Counted from the stretch's first letter, positions 7,605-17,200 are shown. The stretch is 36,068 nt of DNA from Umezawaea endophytica (GCF_025061645.1 NZ_JANYMP010000018.1:174982-211049), one strand, 5' to 3'. Notes: generated by a model from the sequence alone, not told the origin. Numbers and translations: made by a program.

Positions 7605-8069
7605 GTGAGCGTCGGACGGGAAACCCGCCTCTCCGCCTGGATCGAACGGCTGGCCGCGCACTTCGCCGAGGAGGGCATCCCGCTCATCGGTGGCCGCATC
7701 CTCGGCTACCTGCTGGTGTGCGAACCGGTCGAGCGCACCGCGGCCGAGCTGGCGCAGGAGCTGGAGGCCAGCAGCGGCTCGATCAGCACCAACCTCAAGT
7801 TCCTCGTCAACGCCGGACTGGTCACCAAGCGCACCAGGCGCGGGCGGCAGGCCGCCGAGTACCGCGTCGACGAGAAGCGCTGGGCCGACATGGTGCAGCG
7901 CAGGCTGGACGCGCTGGTCAGCGTCCGCGACCTGACCGAGTCCGGGATGCGGCTGCTCAGCGGCGACCCGCAGCGCGCGCACCGGCTGCGCACCGTGGAC
8001 CAGCTCTACACCTGGCTCGCGGACGAACTGCCCCCGCTCTGGGAACGCCGCCCCACGCCGCCCAAGTGA
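7605..8069 (+). CDS. MarR/GbsR-family transcriptional regulator
   Basis: A 154-aa winged-helix repressor-like protein. The core reads GGRILGYLLVCEPVERTAAELAQELEASSGSISTNLKFL, the GbsR-like MarR helix-turn-helix, followed by the wing RRGRQAAEYRVD and a helical C-terminal dimerisation region. GTG 7605 has AAGGAG (7594-7599) 5 nt upstream. It is divergent from the alpha/beta-hydrolase gene and carries two palindromes in its promoter region, so local autoregulation is likely. The ligand is unknown. Its stop lies 4 nt from the convergent ctaA stop. Confidence 0.88.
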   Translation: MSVGRETRLSAWIERLAAHFAEEGIPLIGGRILGYLLVCEPVERTAAELAQELEASSGSISTNLKFLVNAGLVTKRTRRGRQAAEYRVDEKRWADMVQRRLDALVSVRDLTESGMRLLSGDPQRAHRLRTVDQLYTWLADELPPLWERRPTPPK

Positions 8070-8073
8070 CCGC

Positions 8074-9042
8074 CTAGGCGGGCTGGTCGGCCAGCGCCTC
8101 GACGTGGTCGTGGGTGGCAGGCGCCACCTCGGGCGGCACCGGTCCGCGCGACCGGCTCGCCACCCACAGGCCCGCGGTCGCGACGACGGTCGCGCCCGCG
8201 CCCAGCACGTGCAGCGACACCAGCACCTCGGGCACGCCGGTCCAGTACTGCACCATGCCCAGCGCCCCCTGCGAGAGCACGACGCCGACGAGGATCCAGA
8301 AGCGGCGGCGCAGCACGGTGTCCGTCGAGAACGCGCGCACCGCGAACCCGAGCGCCGTCAGCATGCCGAGGAACAGGAACAGCAGGTCCGCGTGCACCTG
8401 CGCCAGCGCGTCCACCGGCAGCGAGAGCCGCGGCGTGTCCGCGTCACCCGCGTGCGGACCGGCGGCGGTCACGAAGGTGCCCGCCAGCAGCAGGAACCCG
8501 AGCACCACGGCCTGCACGACCTGGAGGTGCAGCAGGGCCTTGGGCAGCAGCGGTTCCGCGGGCTCGTCGCCTTCGGCGAGGGACCGGTGCAGCAGCACGG
8601 CCAGCCACACGAGACCCATGGACACCAGGAAGTGCACCGAAACCGTCCACCACAGCAGTCCGGTGAGGACGGTGATGCCGCCGATCACGGCTTGCAGCGC
8701 CACACCACCGAGCTGGACCAGCGCCAGCAGCAGGACCCGGCGGCGCCGCGGCCGACCCAGCCACGCCGCCAGGACGATCAGCCCGGCGATGATGCCGACC
8801 ACGCCGGTCAGCGTCCGGTTCCCGAACTCGACCCACTGGTGCAGCGGCCCGATCTCCGGGTGCGCCACCGGCGTCAGGCTGCCCGCGACGCACTGCGGCC
8901 ACGTCGGGCACCCGAGCCCCGACCCGGTCACCCGGACGATCGACCCGGTGACGGCGATGCCGCCCTGGGCGATGACCAGCGCCACGGCGATGGCGCGCTG
9001 GAACTGGAGCAGGCGGTTGGTGAACCAGGGGGGGACCGACAC
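8074..9042 (-). CDS. ctaA: Heme A synthase CtaA (COX15/CtaA family)
   Basis: A 322-aa polytopic membrane protein that oxidises the C8 methyl of heme O to give heme A for aa3-type cytochrome oxidase. Eight hydrophobic helices are visible. Conserved histidines appear in LHQWVEFGNRTLTG, VSVHFLVSM, QVHADLLFLF and VSLHVLGAG, and the extracytoplasmic cysteine pair in GLGCPTWPQCVAG is typical of bacterial type enzymes. GTG 9042 gives a short N terminus directly before TM1; the frame extends upstream but that sequence is the shadow of the neighbouring gene. Its ribosome site is weak. It lies downstream of the ABC exporter and CadD-like genes on the same strand, with a 92-nt gap that may include a separate promoter. 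Confidence 0.95.
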   Translation of the reverse strand: MSVPPWFTNRLLQFQRAIAVALVIAQGGIAVTGSIVRVTGSGLGCPTWPQCVAGSLTPVAHPEIGPLHQWVEFGNRTLTGVVGIIAGLIVLAAWLGRPRRRRVLLLALVQLGGVALQAVIGGITVLTGLLWWTVSVHFLVSMGLVWLAVLLHRSLAEGDEPAEPLLPKALLHLQVVQAVVLGFLLLAGTFVTAAGPHAGDADTPRLSLPVDALAQVHADLLFLFLGMLTALGFAVRAFSTDTVLRRRFWILVGVVLSQGALGMVQYWTGVPEVLVSLHVLGAGATVVATAGLWVASRSRGPVPPEVAPATHDHVEALADQPA

Positions 9043-9110
9043 CCGTCGATGGTAGGACGGGGTCGCTGAGAGCCGGACGGCCGGGGTTGGGGCCGGTCGG
9101 GCGGCGTGAC

Positions 9111-9135
9111 GGGCGTCTCCGCCGCTCGGACGCCC
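9111..9135 (-). terminator. Weak hairpin at the end of the CadD-like gene
   Basis: GGGCGTC (9111-9117) and GACGCCC (9129-9135) pair around an 11-nt loop, touching the stop codon of the CadD-like gene. There is no T-tract, so termination is possible but not strongly supported. Confidence 0.25.
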
Positions 9136-9731
9136 TACAGGCCGAACGCGCCGCCCTCGACGAGGATGAGCAGGCCGATGCCGATCAGGACGACCGGCAG
9201 CAAGACGTGCCCCCACCTCGACAACGCCTGCGCGATGGCCGGGCGCGTGGCGAAGTACTTGCCCGCCGCGACCCAGACGGCGACCAGCACCAGGAACACC
9301 ACCACGTGGACGGCCGTGCCGCCGAGGCCCGCGGTCGCGAAGACGGGGACGTAGACGCCGATGTTGTCGCCGCCGTTGGCGAACGTGACCGCCGCCACCG
9401 CGAGCGCCTTCGGCCCGCCGTTCCCCGCGGCCCGCTCCTCGTCGGTGTCGTGGCGGTGCTTCCACGCCTGCACGGCCGCCTTGATCCCGAGCGCGAGCGG
9501 CAGCAGGCCGAGGTAGGGGACGGCCGCGTCGGGCAGGAAGGTCGCGCCGAACGCCGCGGCGACCGCGACGGCGAGGATGCCCGCGAAGCCGAGGTACTGG
9601 CCGAGGGTGATGGCCCGCGTCGACCCGCGGTGCCCGGCGCCCTGGGCGAAGAACAGCGCCAGGACGACGATGTCGTCGACGTTGGTGACGGCGAACAGGC
9701 CCGCCGCCTGGCCGACGGTGCCGAGGGTCAC
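9135..9731 (-). CDS. CadD-family transporter (cadmium resistance type)
   Basis: A 198-aa membrane protein with about six helices, matching the CadD family (PF03596) in size and motifs. The repeated metal-transport-like motif shows as VTNVDDIVVLALFF near the N terminus and TFANGGDNIGVYVPVF in the second half. A charged cytoplasmic loop, HRHDTDEERAAGNGG, separates the halves. Named members export cadmium or other cations; the real substrate here is unknown. GTG 9731 starts 8 nt after the ABC permease stop, so it is probably in the same operon. A GAGCCGGG-like ribosome site precedes it. Confidence 0.85.
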   Translation of the reverse strand: MTLGTVGQAAGLFAVTNVDDIVVLALFFAQGAGHRGSTRAITLGQYLGFAGILAVAVAAAFGATFLPDAAVPYLGLLPLALGIKAAVQAWKHRHDTDEERAAGNGGPKALAVAAVTFANGGDNIGVYVPVFATAGLGGTAVHVVVFLVLVAVWVAAGKYFATRPAIAQALSRWGHVLLPVVLIGIGLLILVEGGAFGL

Positions 9732-9739
9732 GGCCCGGC

Positions 9740-10552
9740 TCAGTCCAGCTTCGTGGTGCGGGTGGCGATGGCCGCGGCGCCGAGGCCCCACACCAGCAGC
9801 ACCGCCACCGGTCCGAAGCCCGGCCCGGTGCCGTCCACGACGGCGGCGTGCAGACCCTCCGCCAGTGCCGCCGACGGCAGTAGCTGCACGACGGCCGCGA
9901 CCCCGGAGGGCAGCGACTCCACGCCCAGCGCCACGCCGCCGATCAGCAGCAGCACGAACCACACGATGTTCGCCAGCGCCAGCACGATCTCCGCCCGCAG
10001 CGCCCCGCCGAGCAGCACGCCGAGAGCGCCGAACGTCAACGTGCCCAGCACGATCAGCAGCACGGCCCACGCGATCCCGCCGACCGGTGGCCGCCAGCCC
10101 AGCAGCAGCGCCGTGCCCCCGAGGATGACCACCTGGACCGCCACGACGGCCAGCGCGGCCGTCACGCGGCCCGCGACGAGCAGCCACCGGGGCAGCGCGG
10201 ACGCGAGCCGCTTGAGCACCCCGTACCGGCGGTCGAACCCGAGCGCGATGGCCTGGCCGGTGAAGGCCGACGAGAGGATCGCCAGCGCGAAGACGCGGGC
10301 GGTCGCGGAGCCGACCCTGGGGTCCGGCATGGGGATGACGGTCATCAGCGTGAGCGCCACCAGCAGGGCCACCGGGATGATCACGGTGAGCAGGACCTGT
10401 TCGCCGTGCCGCAGCGTCAGCAGCATCTCCATGCGCGACTGGGCGAGGAACATCCTGCCGAGCCTGCCGCGGCCGGGCGAGGGCGTGAACGTGCCGGGGG
10501 TGAACCTGACCGACGACGTCAACGGATCTCCGATCGTGCTTGTCCGGGTCAT
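9740..10552 (-). CDS. ABC-2 type exporter permease
   Basis: A 270-aa membrane permease of the ABC-2 (DrrB-like) class, with six hydrophobic segments after a roughly 55-residue polar N terminus. Recognisable stretches are SRMEMLLTLRHGEQVLLTVIIP at the first helix and FALAILSSAFTGQAIALGFDRRYGVLKRL in the first cytoplasmic loop. ATG 10552 overlaps the stop of the ATPase gene by 4 nt (ATGA), so the two subunits are translationally coupled. In mycobacteria the equivalent genes (Rv1456c-Rv1458c region) sit beside mptB and sufR. The substrate is unknown. Confidence 0.92.
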   Translation of the reverse strand: MTRTSTIGDPLTSSVRFTPGTFTPSPGRGRLGRMFLAQSRMEMLLTLRHGEQVLLTVIIPVALLVALTLMTVIPMPDPRVGSATARVFALAILSSAFTGQAIALGFDRRYGVLKRLASALPRWLLVAGRVTAALAVVAVQVVILGGTALLLGWRPPVGGIAWAVLLIVLGTLTFGALGVLLGGALRAEIVLALANIVWFVLLLIGGVALGVESLPSGVAAVVQLLPSAALAEGLHAAVVDGTGPGFGPVAVLLVWGLGAAAIATRTTKLD

Positions 10553-11487
10553 GAGCGCAGCTCCCGGCCGGTGAGTTCGAGGAACACGTCTTCGAGGCTG
10601 CGCTTGGCGACCATCAGCTCCTCGGCCAGCACACCCTGCTGCGCGCACCACGACGTCACCGTCGAGACGACCTGCGGGTCGATGCGCCCCTCCACCACGT
10701 AACTCCCACCGGGGGACTCGCGCACCTCCAGGCCCTCGGGCAGCGCGGCCAGCAGCAGGGTCGTGTCGAGGCCCGCGCGGGTGCGGAAGCGGAGCTGCTG
10801 CTCGTCCGGCTCGTCCGCGGTCAGCTCGCGCGGGCTGCCCTGGGCGACGACGCGGCCGGAGTCGACGATCACGACGTGGTCGGCCAGTTCCTCGGCCTCG
10901 TCGATGAGGTGCGTGGTGAGCAGGACGCTCACGCCGTCGCGCCGCAGCGCGGAGATCAGCTCCCACACCAGCCGCCGCGCCTGCGGGTCCATGCCCGCCG
11001 TGGGCTCGTCCAGGAACACCAGCTCCGGGCGGCCGACGAGCGCGCACGCCAGCGAGAGGCGCTGCTGCTGCCCGCCGGAGAGGCGCTTGTACGGGGTGCG
11101 CACGGCGCCGGTGAGGCCGAGGACGTCGAGCAGCCACGCCGGGTCGAGCGGGTTCGCCGAGCAGGTCGCGATGAGGGCCAGCAGCTCGTCGGCGCGGACG
11201 CCGGGGTAGCCGCCGCCGCCCTGCGGCATCACGCCGATGCGGGGCCGCAACTGGTCGCCCTGGGTCCTGGGGTCGAGGCCCAGCACGCGGACGGTGCCCG
11301 CGTCGGCGGTGCGGAACCCCTCGCACACCTCGACGGTCGACGTCTTGCCCGCGCCGTTGGGGCCGAGCAGCGCCAGCACCGTCCCGGTCCGCAGGGTGAG
11401 GTCGAGCCCGTCCACCGCGACCGTCGGGCCGTAGCGCTTGACCAGTCCCGACACTTCGACGGCTGAGGTCACGGACTGGGTGGTCAC
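10549..11487 (-). CDS. ABC exporter ATP-binding protein
   Basis: A 312-aa ATPase of the drug/multidrug export (DrrA-like) class. Walker A is LLGPNGAGKTS (about 41-50), the signature is RLSGGQQQR (135-143), and Walker B is LVFLDEPTAGMD (156-167), followed by the switch histidine in TTHLIDEAEELADH. The C-terminal 80 residues form the extra domain typical of this subfamily and end in LEDVFLELTGRELRS. GTG 11487 was chosen; a second in-frame GTG at 11472 is possible and neither has a good ribosome site. It pairs with the permease just downstream, and is divergent from the DUF998 gene across a region with two palindromes. Confidence 0.93.
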   Translation of the reverse strand: MTTQSVTSAVEVSGLVKRYGPTVAVDGLDLTLRTGTVLALLGPNGAGKTSTVEVCEGFRTADAGTVRVLGLDPRTQGDQLRPRIGVMPQGGGGYPGVRADELLALIATCSANPLDPAWLLDVLGLTGAVRTPYKRLSGGQQQRLSLACALVGRPELVFLDEPTAGMDPQARRLVWELISALRRDGVSVLLTTHLIDEAEELADHVVIVDSGRVVAQGSPRELTADEPDEQQLRFRTRAGLDTTLLLAALPEGLEVRESPGGSYVVEGRIDPQVVSTVTSWCAQQGVLAEELMVAKRSLEDVFLELTGRELRS

Positions 11488-11523
11488 GACCGGGAAGCCT
11501 AGGGCGTGCCACCCGCCACGCGG

Positions 11524-11543
11524 TGGTGGGGTCAACCCCACCA
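11524..11543. repeat. Perfect palindrome between the ABC exporter and DUF998 genes
   Basis: TGGTGGGGT (11524-11532) and ACCCCACCA (11535-11543) are perfect 9-bp arms around a 2-nt centre. The site lies 36 nt before the ATPase start on one side and 79 nt before the DUF998 start on the other. The symmetry and position suggest a repressor site rather than a terminator. Confidence 0.45.
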
Positions 11544-11573
11544 GGGTCCTCGGGGTGGCTTCAGGGTCGACTC

Positions 11574-11586
11574 GGGGAAATTCCCC
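11574..11586. repeat. Second palindrome in the same divergent promoter region
   Basis: GGGGAA-A-TTCCCC at 11574-11586 is a perfect 6-bp palindrome around one base. It lies 30 nt downstream of the larger palindrome and 36 nt before the DUF998 start, close to where its promoter should be. Confidence 0.35.
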
Positions 11587-11622
11587 ATACCTGCGGAAAC
11601 ATATTTGCGCGATCATTCCGAC

Positions 11623-12273
11623 ATGGCCGAGATTCAGGCAAAAAGGCGGGCGGTGCTCGCGCCACTCGCTGTTGCGAGCCTGGTCCTGTCGTTGTTCCCG
11701 ATTGTTTACCTGCACGTGGCGTCGGCGGGTCAGATTAGTCCCATCAGCCACACGATCAGCGACTACATCTTCGTCGCCAACGGGACCGGGCTGCTCGCGG
11801 TGACGGCGCTGTCGCTCGCCGCGGGTTCCGTCGTGCTGCTGATCGCCCTGTTCGGGGCGGGTCTGCCGCGTCGTGGGCCGATCACCGTGCTGGTGGGCCT
11901 GTGGGCGGCGGGCTTGACCACCGCCGCCGTGTTCCCCACCGACCCCACCGGAACCCCCACTACCCTCTCCGGCGCCGTGCACCGCTACGCGGGCGCGGTG
12001 ATGTTCGTGAGCCTGCCGCTGGCTGGTTTGCTCATTTCCCGGAGATTCATCCCGAGTACCACTGTCCGACGTCTTTCGTTGGCCAGCGGGATAACCAGTT
12101 TCCTATTTCTTCTCAGCCACGTGCCGGTTGTTTTTCCGGGAGACGGGGCAGTGCTGCTGGGGTTGGCCGAACGAATCCTGTTCGCCGTCCTCTACGGCCT
12201 GCTGTTCGCACTCGCCGCCGCGCTCTGGCGGGACACGGCGCCGCAGCGGCGCACGGGGGAGGTGACCGCGTGA
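11623..12273 (+). CDS. DUF998 family membrane protein
   Basis: A 216-aa membrane protein of the DUF998 family. Six hydrophobic helices are visible, with the family-like pattern SPISHTISDYIFVANGTGLL after TM1 and VFPTDPTGTPTTLSGAVHRYAGAVMF before the later helices. The function is unknown; the histidines and aspartates at the membrane edge are conserved-looking. ATG 11623 begins a short cytoplasmic tail (MAEIQAKRRAV) before TM1, but the ribosome site is weak. The stop overlaps the start of the transporter-glycosyltransferase gene by 4 nt (GTGA), so the two are co-translated. Confidence 0.85.
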   Translation: MAEIQAKRRAVLAPLAVASLVLSLFPIVYLHVASAGQISPISHTISDYIFVANGTGLLAVTALSLAAGSVVLLIALFGAGLPRRGPITVLVGLWAAGLTTAAVFPTDPTGTPTTLSGAVHRYAGAVMFVSLPLAGLLISRRFIPSTTVRRLSLASGITSFLFLLSHVPVVFPGDGAVLLGLAERILFAVLYGLLFALAAALWRDTAPQRRTGEVTA

Positions 12274-14288
12274 CCGGCATCGCGATCCTGCTGGCCGTCG
12301 TGGGCGCCGCGTTCTTCGCGTTCGCCGCTCGGCTCCAGCACAGCGCCGTGGGGCAGGGCGACGGCGGACCCCGGATCGCCGAACTGCTGCGCCGCCCGCG
12401 CTGGCTCGGCGGCCTGCTCCTGCTCGTGGCGGGCGCGGGCGTCCACGCCGTGGCGCTCGGAATGGCCCCGCTGACCGTCGTGCAGCCCGTCGGGGTGCTG
12501 GCGATCGGCATGACCGCGCTGCTCGACGGCCGCCGCCGGGCGCTGCCCGCCGTGGCGCTCACCACGCTCGGCGTCGGCGCGTTCGTGCTGCTCGCGGCGG
12601 GCAGCGCCACGGCCACGCAGGTCGCGCCCGAGGCGGAGTTGAGCGCCGGTCTGCTCGTGCTCGGCCTGATCGCGGTCCCCGGCCTCCTGGGCGTCCTCAG
12701 CGGACGTCCGCACATCAGGGCGCTGTCCTTCGGCGTCGCGGGCGGCGTGGCCTACGGCTACGTGTCCGTGCTCATGCGGGCCGTCTCCCAGGACGTCCAG
12801 CAGGGCGCGTTCGACCTCGCGTCCGCCGCGTCCGTGCTCGGCATCCTCGTCGCGCTGCTCGTCGGCGGCTGGTTCATCCAGCACGCCTACGCGGGCGGCC
12901 CCGCCCACCTCACCGTCGCGTGCCTCACCGTCATCGACCCGCTGGTCGCCGTCGGCATCGGGGCCGGACTGCTGGGGGAGTCCGCCCGCACCACCGGGTG
13001 GACCGCCCTGGCCCAGATCGTGTGCGCCGCGCTCGCCATCGGCGGCGTCTGCGTGCTCGCCCGTCGAGAAACACCACCCACCAGATCGGAGAAGCTCGTG
13101 AGCAACGGACGCGCACTGCGGATCGTCATCGCGGCGGAAACCTTCCCCCCGGACGTCAACGGCGCCGCTCGCTTCGCGCACCGCCTGTCGGTCGGCCTGG
13201 CCGGTCGCGGGCACGACGTCCACGTCATCTGCGCCGACCCCGAGGGCCCGGCCAGGACCGAGATCGCCGACGGCATCACCGTGCACCGCCTGCGGTCCCG
13301 CCGTACGCCGTTCTACCGGGGCTTCCGGGTGTGCCTGCCCAAGGACGTGCGCGGCCCGGTCAGCGACCTGCTCGACCAGCTCGACCCCGACGTGGTGCAC
13401 GTCCAGGCGCACTTCATGATCGGCCGCCAGGTGCTCCGCCAGGCCGCCGAGCGCGGCATCCCGACCGTGGCGACCAACCACTTCATGCCGGAGAACCTGT
13501 TCGGCCACGCGCACGTCCCGCGCTGGCTCCAGCGGGCGGCGTCCCGCCTGGCGTGGCGCGACCTGACCAAGGTGTACTCGGTCGCCGACGCCGTCACCGC
13601 GCCGACGCCCCGAGCGGTGGAACTGCTGCACGACAAGGGTTTCCCGCGCCGTGCGGTGCCGGTGTCGTGCGGCATCGACATCGACCGGTACCGGCTGCGC
13701 GAGCGCACCCGCGTCGACGACCACCCGACCGTGCTGTTCGTCGGCAGGCTCGACGAGGAGAAGCGGGTCGACGAGCTGCTGCGGGCGCTGGCGCTGGTGC
13801 CGAGGCTGCGCGCCGAGATCGTCGGCGACGGCTCGTGCCGCGCCGAGTGGGAACTCCTCGCGGCCCACCTGGGCGTCACCGACCGCGTGCGGTTCCGCGG
13901 CTTCGTCGACGAGGAGGCCCTGCTCGACGCCTACGCGAACGCCGACGTGTTCTGCATGCCCGGTGTCGCCGAGCTCCAGAGCCTCGCGACCATGGAGGCG
14001 ATGGCCGCGGGCACGCCGGTCGTCGCCGCGGACGCGATGGCGCTGCCGCACCTGGTCCGGCCCGGCCGCAACGGCTGGCTGTTCCAGCCCGGCGACGTCC
14101 GCGGCCTGGCCGACCGGCTGCACGGCGTGCTGGCCGACCCGTCGGTGACCGCCCGCATGGGCGCGGCGAGCAGCGAGCTGATCGCGCGCCACGCCATCGG
14201 CGACACGCTCGACGAGTTCGAGGGCATCTACGCCGGGCTGCTCGGGCTCCCCGCGGTCGCCCGTCCGGTCGCCGAACTGGCGGCCTGA
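12270..14288 (+). CDS. DMT-type transporter fused to a GT4 glycosyltransferase
   Basis: One uninterrupted 672-codon frame joins two different proteins. Residues 1 to about 270 form a multi-helix membrane domain like DMT/EamA-type transporters (ILLAVVGAAFFAFAARLQHSA, LTVVQPVGVLAIGMTALLDG, VTVIDPLVAVGIGAGLLGES-like segments). Residues about 277-672 form a family 4 glycosyltransferase with the N-terminal motif ETFPPDVNGAARFAHRLS, an acceptor loop NHFMPENLFGH, a nucleotide-sugar-side motif LFVGRLDEEKRVDELL, and E-x7-E in ELQSLATME. This resembles PimB/MgtA-type mannosyltransferases. An in-frame GTG at 13098, preceded by GGAGAAG, could also start the enzyme alone. Either a true fusion or nested starts would place glycosyl transfer at the membrane beside a transporter. 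The product is unknown. Confidence 0.85.
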   Translation: MTGIAILLAVVGAAFFAFAARLQHSAVGQGDGGPRIAELLRRPRWLGGLLLLVAGAGVHAVALGMAPLTVVQPVGVLAIGMTALLDGRRRALPAVALTTLGVGAFVLLAAGSATATQVAPEAELSAGLLVLGLIAVPGLLGVLSGRPHIRALSFGVAGGVAYGYVSVLMRAVSQDVQQGAFDLASAASVLGILVALLVGGWFIQHAYAGGPAHLTVACLTVIDPLVAVGIGAGLLGESARTTGWTALAQIVCAALAIGGVCVLARRETPPTRSEKLVSNGRALRIVIAAETFPPDVNGAARFAHRLSVGLAGRGHDVHVICADPEGPARTEIADGITVHRLRSRRTPFYRGFRVCLPKDVRGPVSDLLDQLDPDVVHVQAHFMIGRQVLRQAAERGIPTVATNHFMPENLFGHAHVPRWLQRAASRLAWRDLTKVYSVADAVTAPTPRAVELLHDKGFPRRAVPVSCGIDIDRYRLRERTRVDDHPTVLFVGRLDEEKRVDELLRALALVPRLRAEIVGDGSCRAEWELLAAHLGVTDRVRFRGFVDEEALLDAYANADVFCMPGVAELQSLATMEAMAAGTPVVAADAMALPHLVRPGRNGWLFQPGDVRGLADRLHGVLADPSVTARMGAASSELIARHAIGDTLDEFEGIYAGLLGLPAVARPVAELAA

Positions 14289-17200
14289 GCACCCTCGGCC
14301 CGGATGGTCTCGACCACGCGCAGGGCGGCGGGCTTCAGCACCAGCCCGCCGTCCTCGCGCTTGTCGACCAGGAACCGGTACAGCAGCGCGTGGTTCTCCA
14401 GCTTCACCAGCAGGGCGTCCGCGGCGTCCGTCCCGTCGCGGGCCGGATCGGCCTGCCGCACCAGGGTCTTCACGATCGCGCGCCGGGCCCGCATCGGTAC
14501 CCACCAGCTCGTCACCAGCACCAGGAGCAGACCGAACACCAGCGAGGTGGCGAGCACCGACTCCCAGCCGAGGAAGCGGATCCCGCCGAGCAGCAGCACC
14601 ACGGCCACCAGCAGGAACCCGATGCCGTAGACGACGGCCCAGCCCGCGGTCGCGGCGGCAGGGGCCTCGGCGTTCTCGGTGCCCCACAGGCCGTTGTGCT
14701 TGCGCCACCGCTGCAACGACCGACCGCCGGTCGTCGCGCACGCGGCCCCGACGGCGACGGCCGCCGCCGCGGCGACGACCGCGAGGGGCGAGCGCAGCCA
14801 GTCGAGGTCGTACAGCTCGTAGCGGATCACGGCCAGCGCGGCCAGCCCGACGGCGGCGACGGCCGCCAGCCGCCACACCACCTTGCCGATCCGCTTGTAG
14901 GTGCGCTTGTCCTTGAACACGGCGAACGGCGTGCGGATCGGCGCGGGCAGGCTGCCGATCACCAGCAGCGCCAGCACGAGCAGCGCGACACCGCCGACGG
15001 CGACCATGCCGGTCGCGGCGTCCTCGCCCGCGGCGCCGGAGTTCAGCGCGGCCCGCGTCCGGTCGATCGCGATGACTCCCAGCGGGATCACCGGTGAGAG
15101 CAGCACCAGTCCGTGCAGGAGCGTCCCGGAACGCAGTGCGGCGTAACCGAAAGCGGCCATCAGCGTGCCGCCGCCCAGCGCCGCCGCCGGACCGAGCGCC
15201 CAGTTCGGCAGCAGGTTGAACAGCGCCAGCACGAGCAGCGCGCCGCCGACGGCGAAGCCGAGGGAACCGAGGAACTGGGCCAGCTTCCCGCCCCTGGTGA
15301 GCCCGGTGATCGTCCAGTACGGCAGCAGCGCGGCCCCGCGCAGCACCCTGGTCACCGGCTTCAGCGCGGCCAGCCCGGAGTTCTTGCTGTCCGCCACGGT
15401 CACCGCGACGGCCGCCGCGGTGGCGGCCGTGCGGATCATCTGGTCGCTGCCCGCCTCCTGCGAGATCGGCTCGCGCCCGATGCCCGCCTCGTCGAACGCC
15501 CGCAGCGCCTGCAACCCGATCGCGGCGCTGCGGGCGCGCGTCGACGGCGTGTCGAAGTCCACCGGCGCGCTCAACCGCTCCAGCAGCGTCCGGTGCTCCT
15601 CCAGGAACAGCTCGCCGCGCGACCGCGGGTCGCCGCCGTCCTCGCGGTCGGCCAGGATCGCGCCGCGCAGCGCGGGCAGCTCCTCGCAGATGATCCGCAC
15701 GTGCAGGCCCCACGCCGCCAGTTCGGCGAGCGCGCCCGCCGTGGGCGGCAGGTCGCCTTCGAGGACGTCCTCGGCGTAGATCCCGGCCAGCTCCTTCTTC
15801 GCCGCCGCGATCGGCGGCGCCAGCTCCGGGGTCGCGCCGCCGAACAGCTCGTCCACCAGGTCGTCGACCTGGTCGTAGGCCCGCTGCCGCGCCCGGCCGG
15901 GGTCCTCGCGGCCGTCGGCGCCCGCGGCGGTGAGCAGGTCCATCCGGCGCAGCCGCTGCGGGTCGAAGACCACCTTGCACAGCATCGTGGCGCCGTCGAG
16001 CCTGCCCCAGATCCAGTCGTTGACCCGCCACGACCGCTTGAGGAACCCGGAGAACCGGCTCAGCGACGCCCCGCCGGCCTTGTCGTCGGCGGTGGTGCTC
16101 CTGGTGGCGAACGCGTTGCGCGTCTGGAGGCTGATCTGCACCAGCTCCACGGCCTGGTCCACGCCCGCGCGCGAGTCGTCGGCAAGGCAGGTGGTCGAGA
16201 TCTCCAGCGCCATCAGCCGCGACAGCCACACCTCCGGGCCCGCGACCAGCCCGGCCCGCGCCTCGCGCGGCGTCAGCTCCGTGGTCAGCAGCGCCCGCCA
16301 CGGCGCCAGCCCGCCCAGTTCCAGCCGGTCGGCGTCGTCGATCAGCGTGAGGATCTTCTGCGCCCCGTCGACCAGCAGCCCGATCTCGATCACGCTCGCC
16401 CGCACGTCGGCGCCGATCGACCCGGTCTCGCCGAACGTCATGCGCTGGTCGTAGACGCCGAGCCGCTCGCTCCAGTACGCCTGGTTGAGCGTCCCGGAGT
16501 TCTCACCCGTCCAGGTGACGTCGATCTTCTCCCGGAGCTGCCGCAGCGTCGCCCGCACCCGGTGCAGCCTGGTCCGGGACTCGGCGACCAGCACGCACGC
16601 GCCGCGCAGCGGCCCCTCCTCGGTGTCCGGCACCACCCAGACCATCCGCTTGAGCAGGTCCATCGCCGACGACGCCAGCGTGTCCGCCATCGTCACGCCC
16701 CACTGCCAGCCGGTCGCGGCCAGCGGCGACGGCAGGTGCCGGGACGGCACGTACGGCAGCGTCCCGTACTTCTTGCGCCACTCCCGCTGCGCCGACTCGG
16801 CCGCCGCGCGCACCCGTTCGAACGACCAGCCCGCGGTGTTCGACCCCCGCACCGAGAACTGGCGGGTGGTGACGTCCCGCGCCGCCAGCCGGATCCGCAC
16901 GTCCTCGTAGTGCTCGTGCAGGGTGTTCGCCAGCTCGTAGGCCTTCTCCGCGACGGTCGTCGGCGCCTTGTGGTTGTTCGCCAGGCCGCCCGCGAGCCGT
17001 TCCAGCAGCGAGTTGCGGCCGCCCCGCCTGCACGCGGCGAGCCGGTTGTGCTCCTCGATCTTCTCCACGTACGTGCGGCTGCCCTGCCCCGACCACGCGC
17101 CCTGCACCTTCACGGCGGTGCTGACCGTGCTCGGGACCTCCCTGCGCTGGTGCGCGGGCGGTTCGGCGCCCTCCGGTTCGGCGTGCGGGAAGACCAGGAG

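Noticed and set aside
9087-10574. A 495-codon plus-strand frame across the CadD-like and ABC permease genes
   Set aside because: It is a shadow frame: the minus strand shows membrane proteins with family motifs, while this translation is aspartate/arginine-rich and then proline/serine-rich.
12192-16301. A 1369-codon open frame on the minus strand across the glycosyltransferase and patatin genes
   Set aside because: It is antisense or out of frame to genes with clear motifs, and its translation is an arginine/glycine/histidine-rich string typical of the shadow of GC-rich codons.
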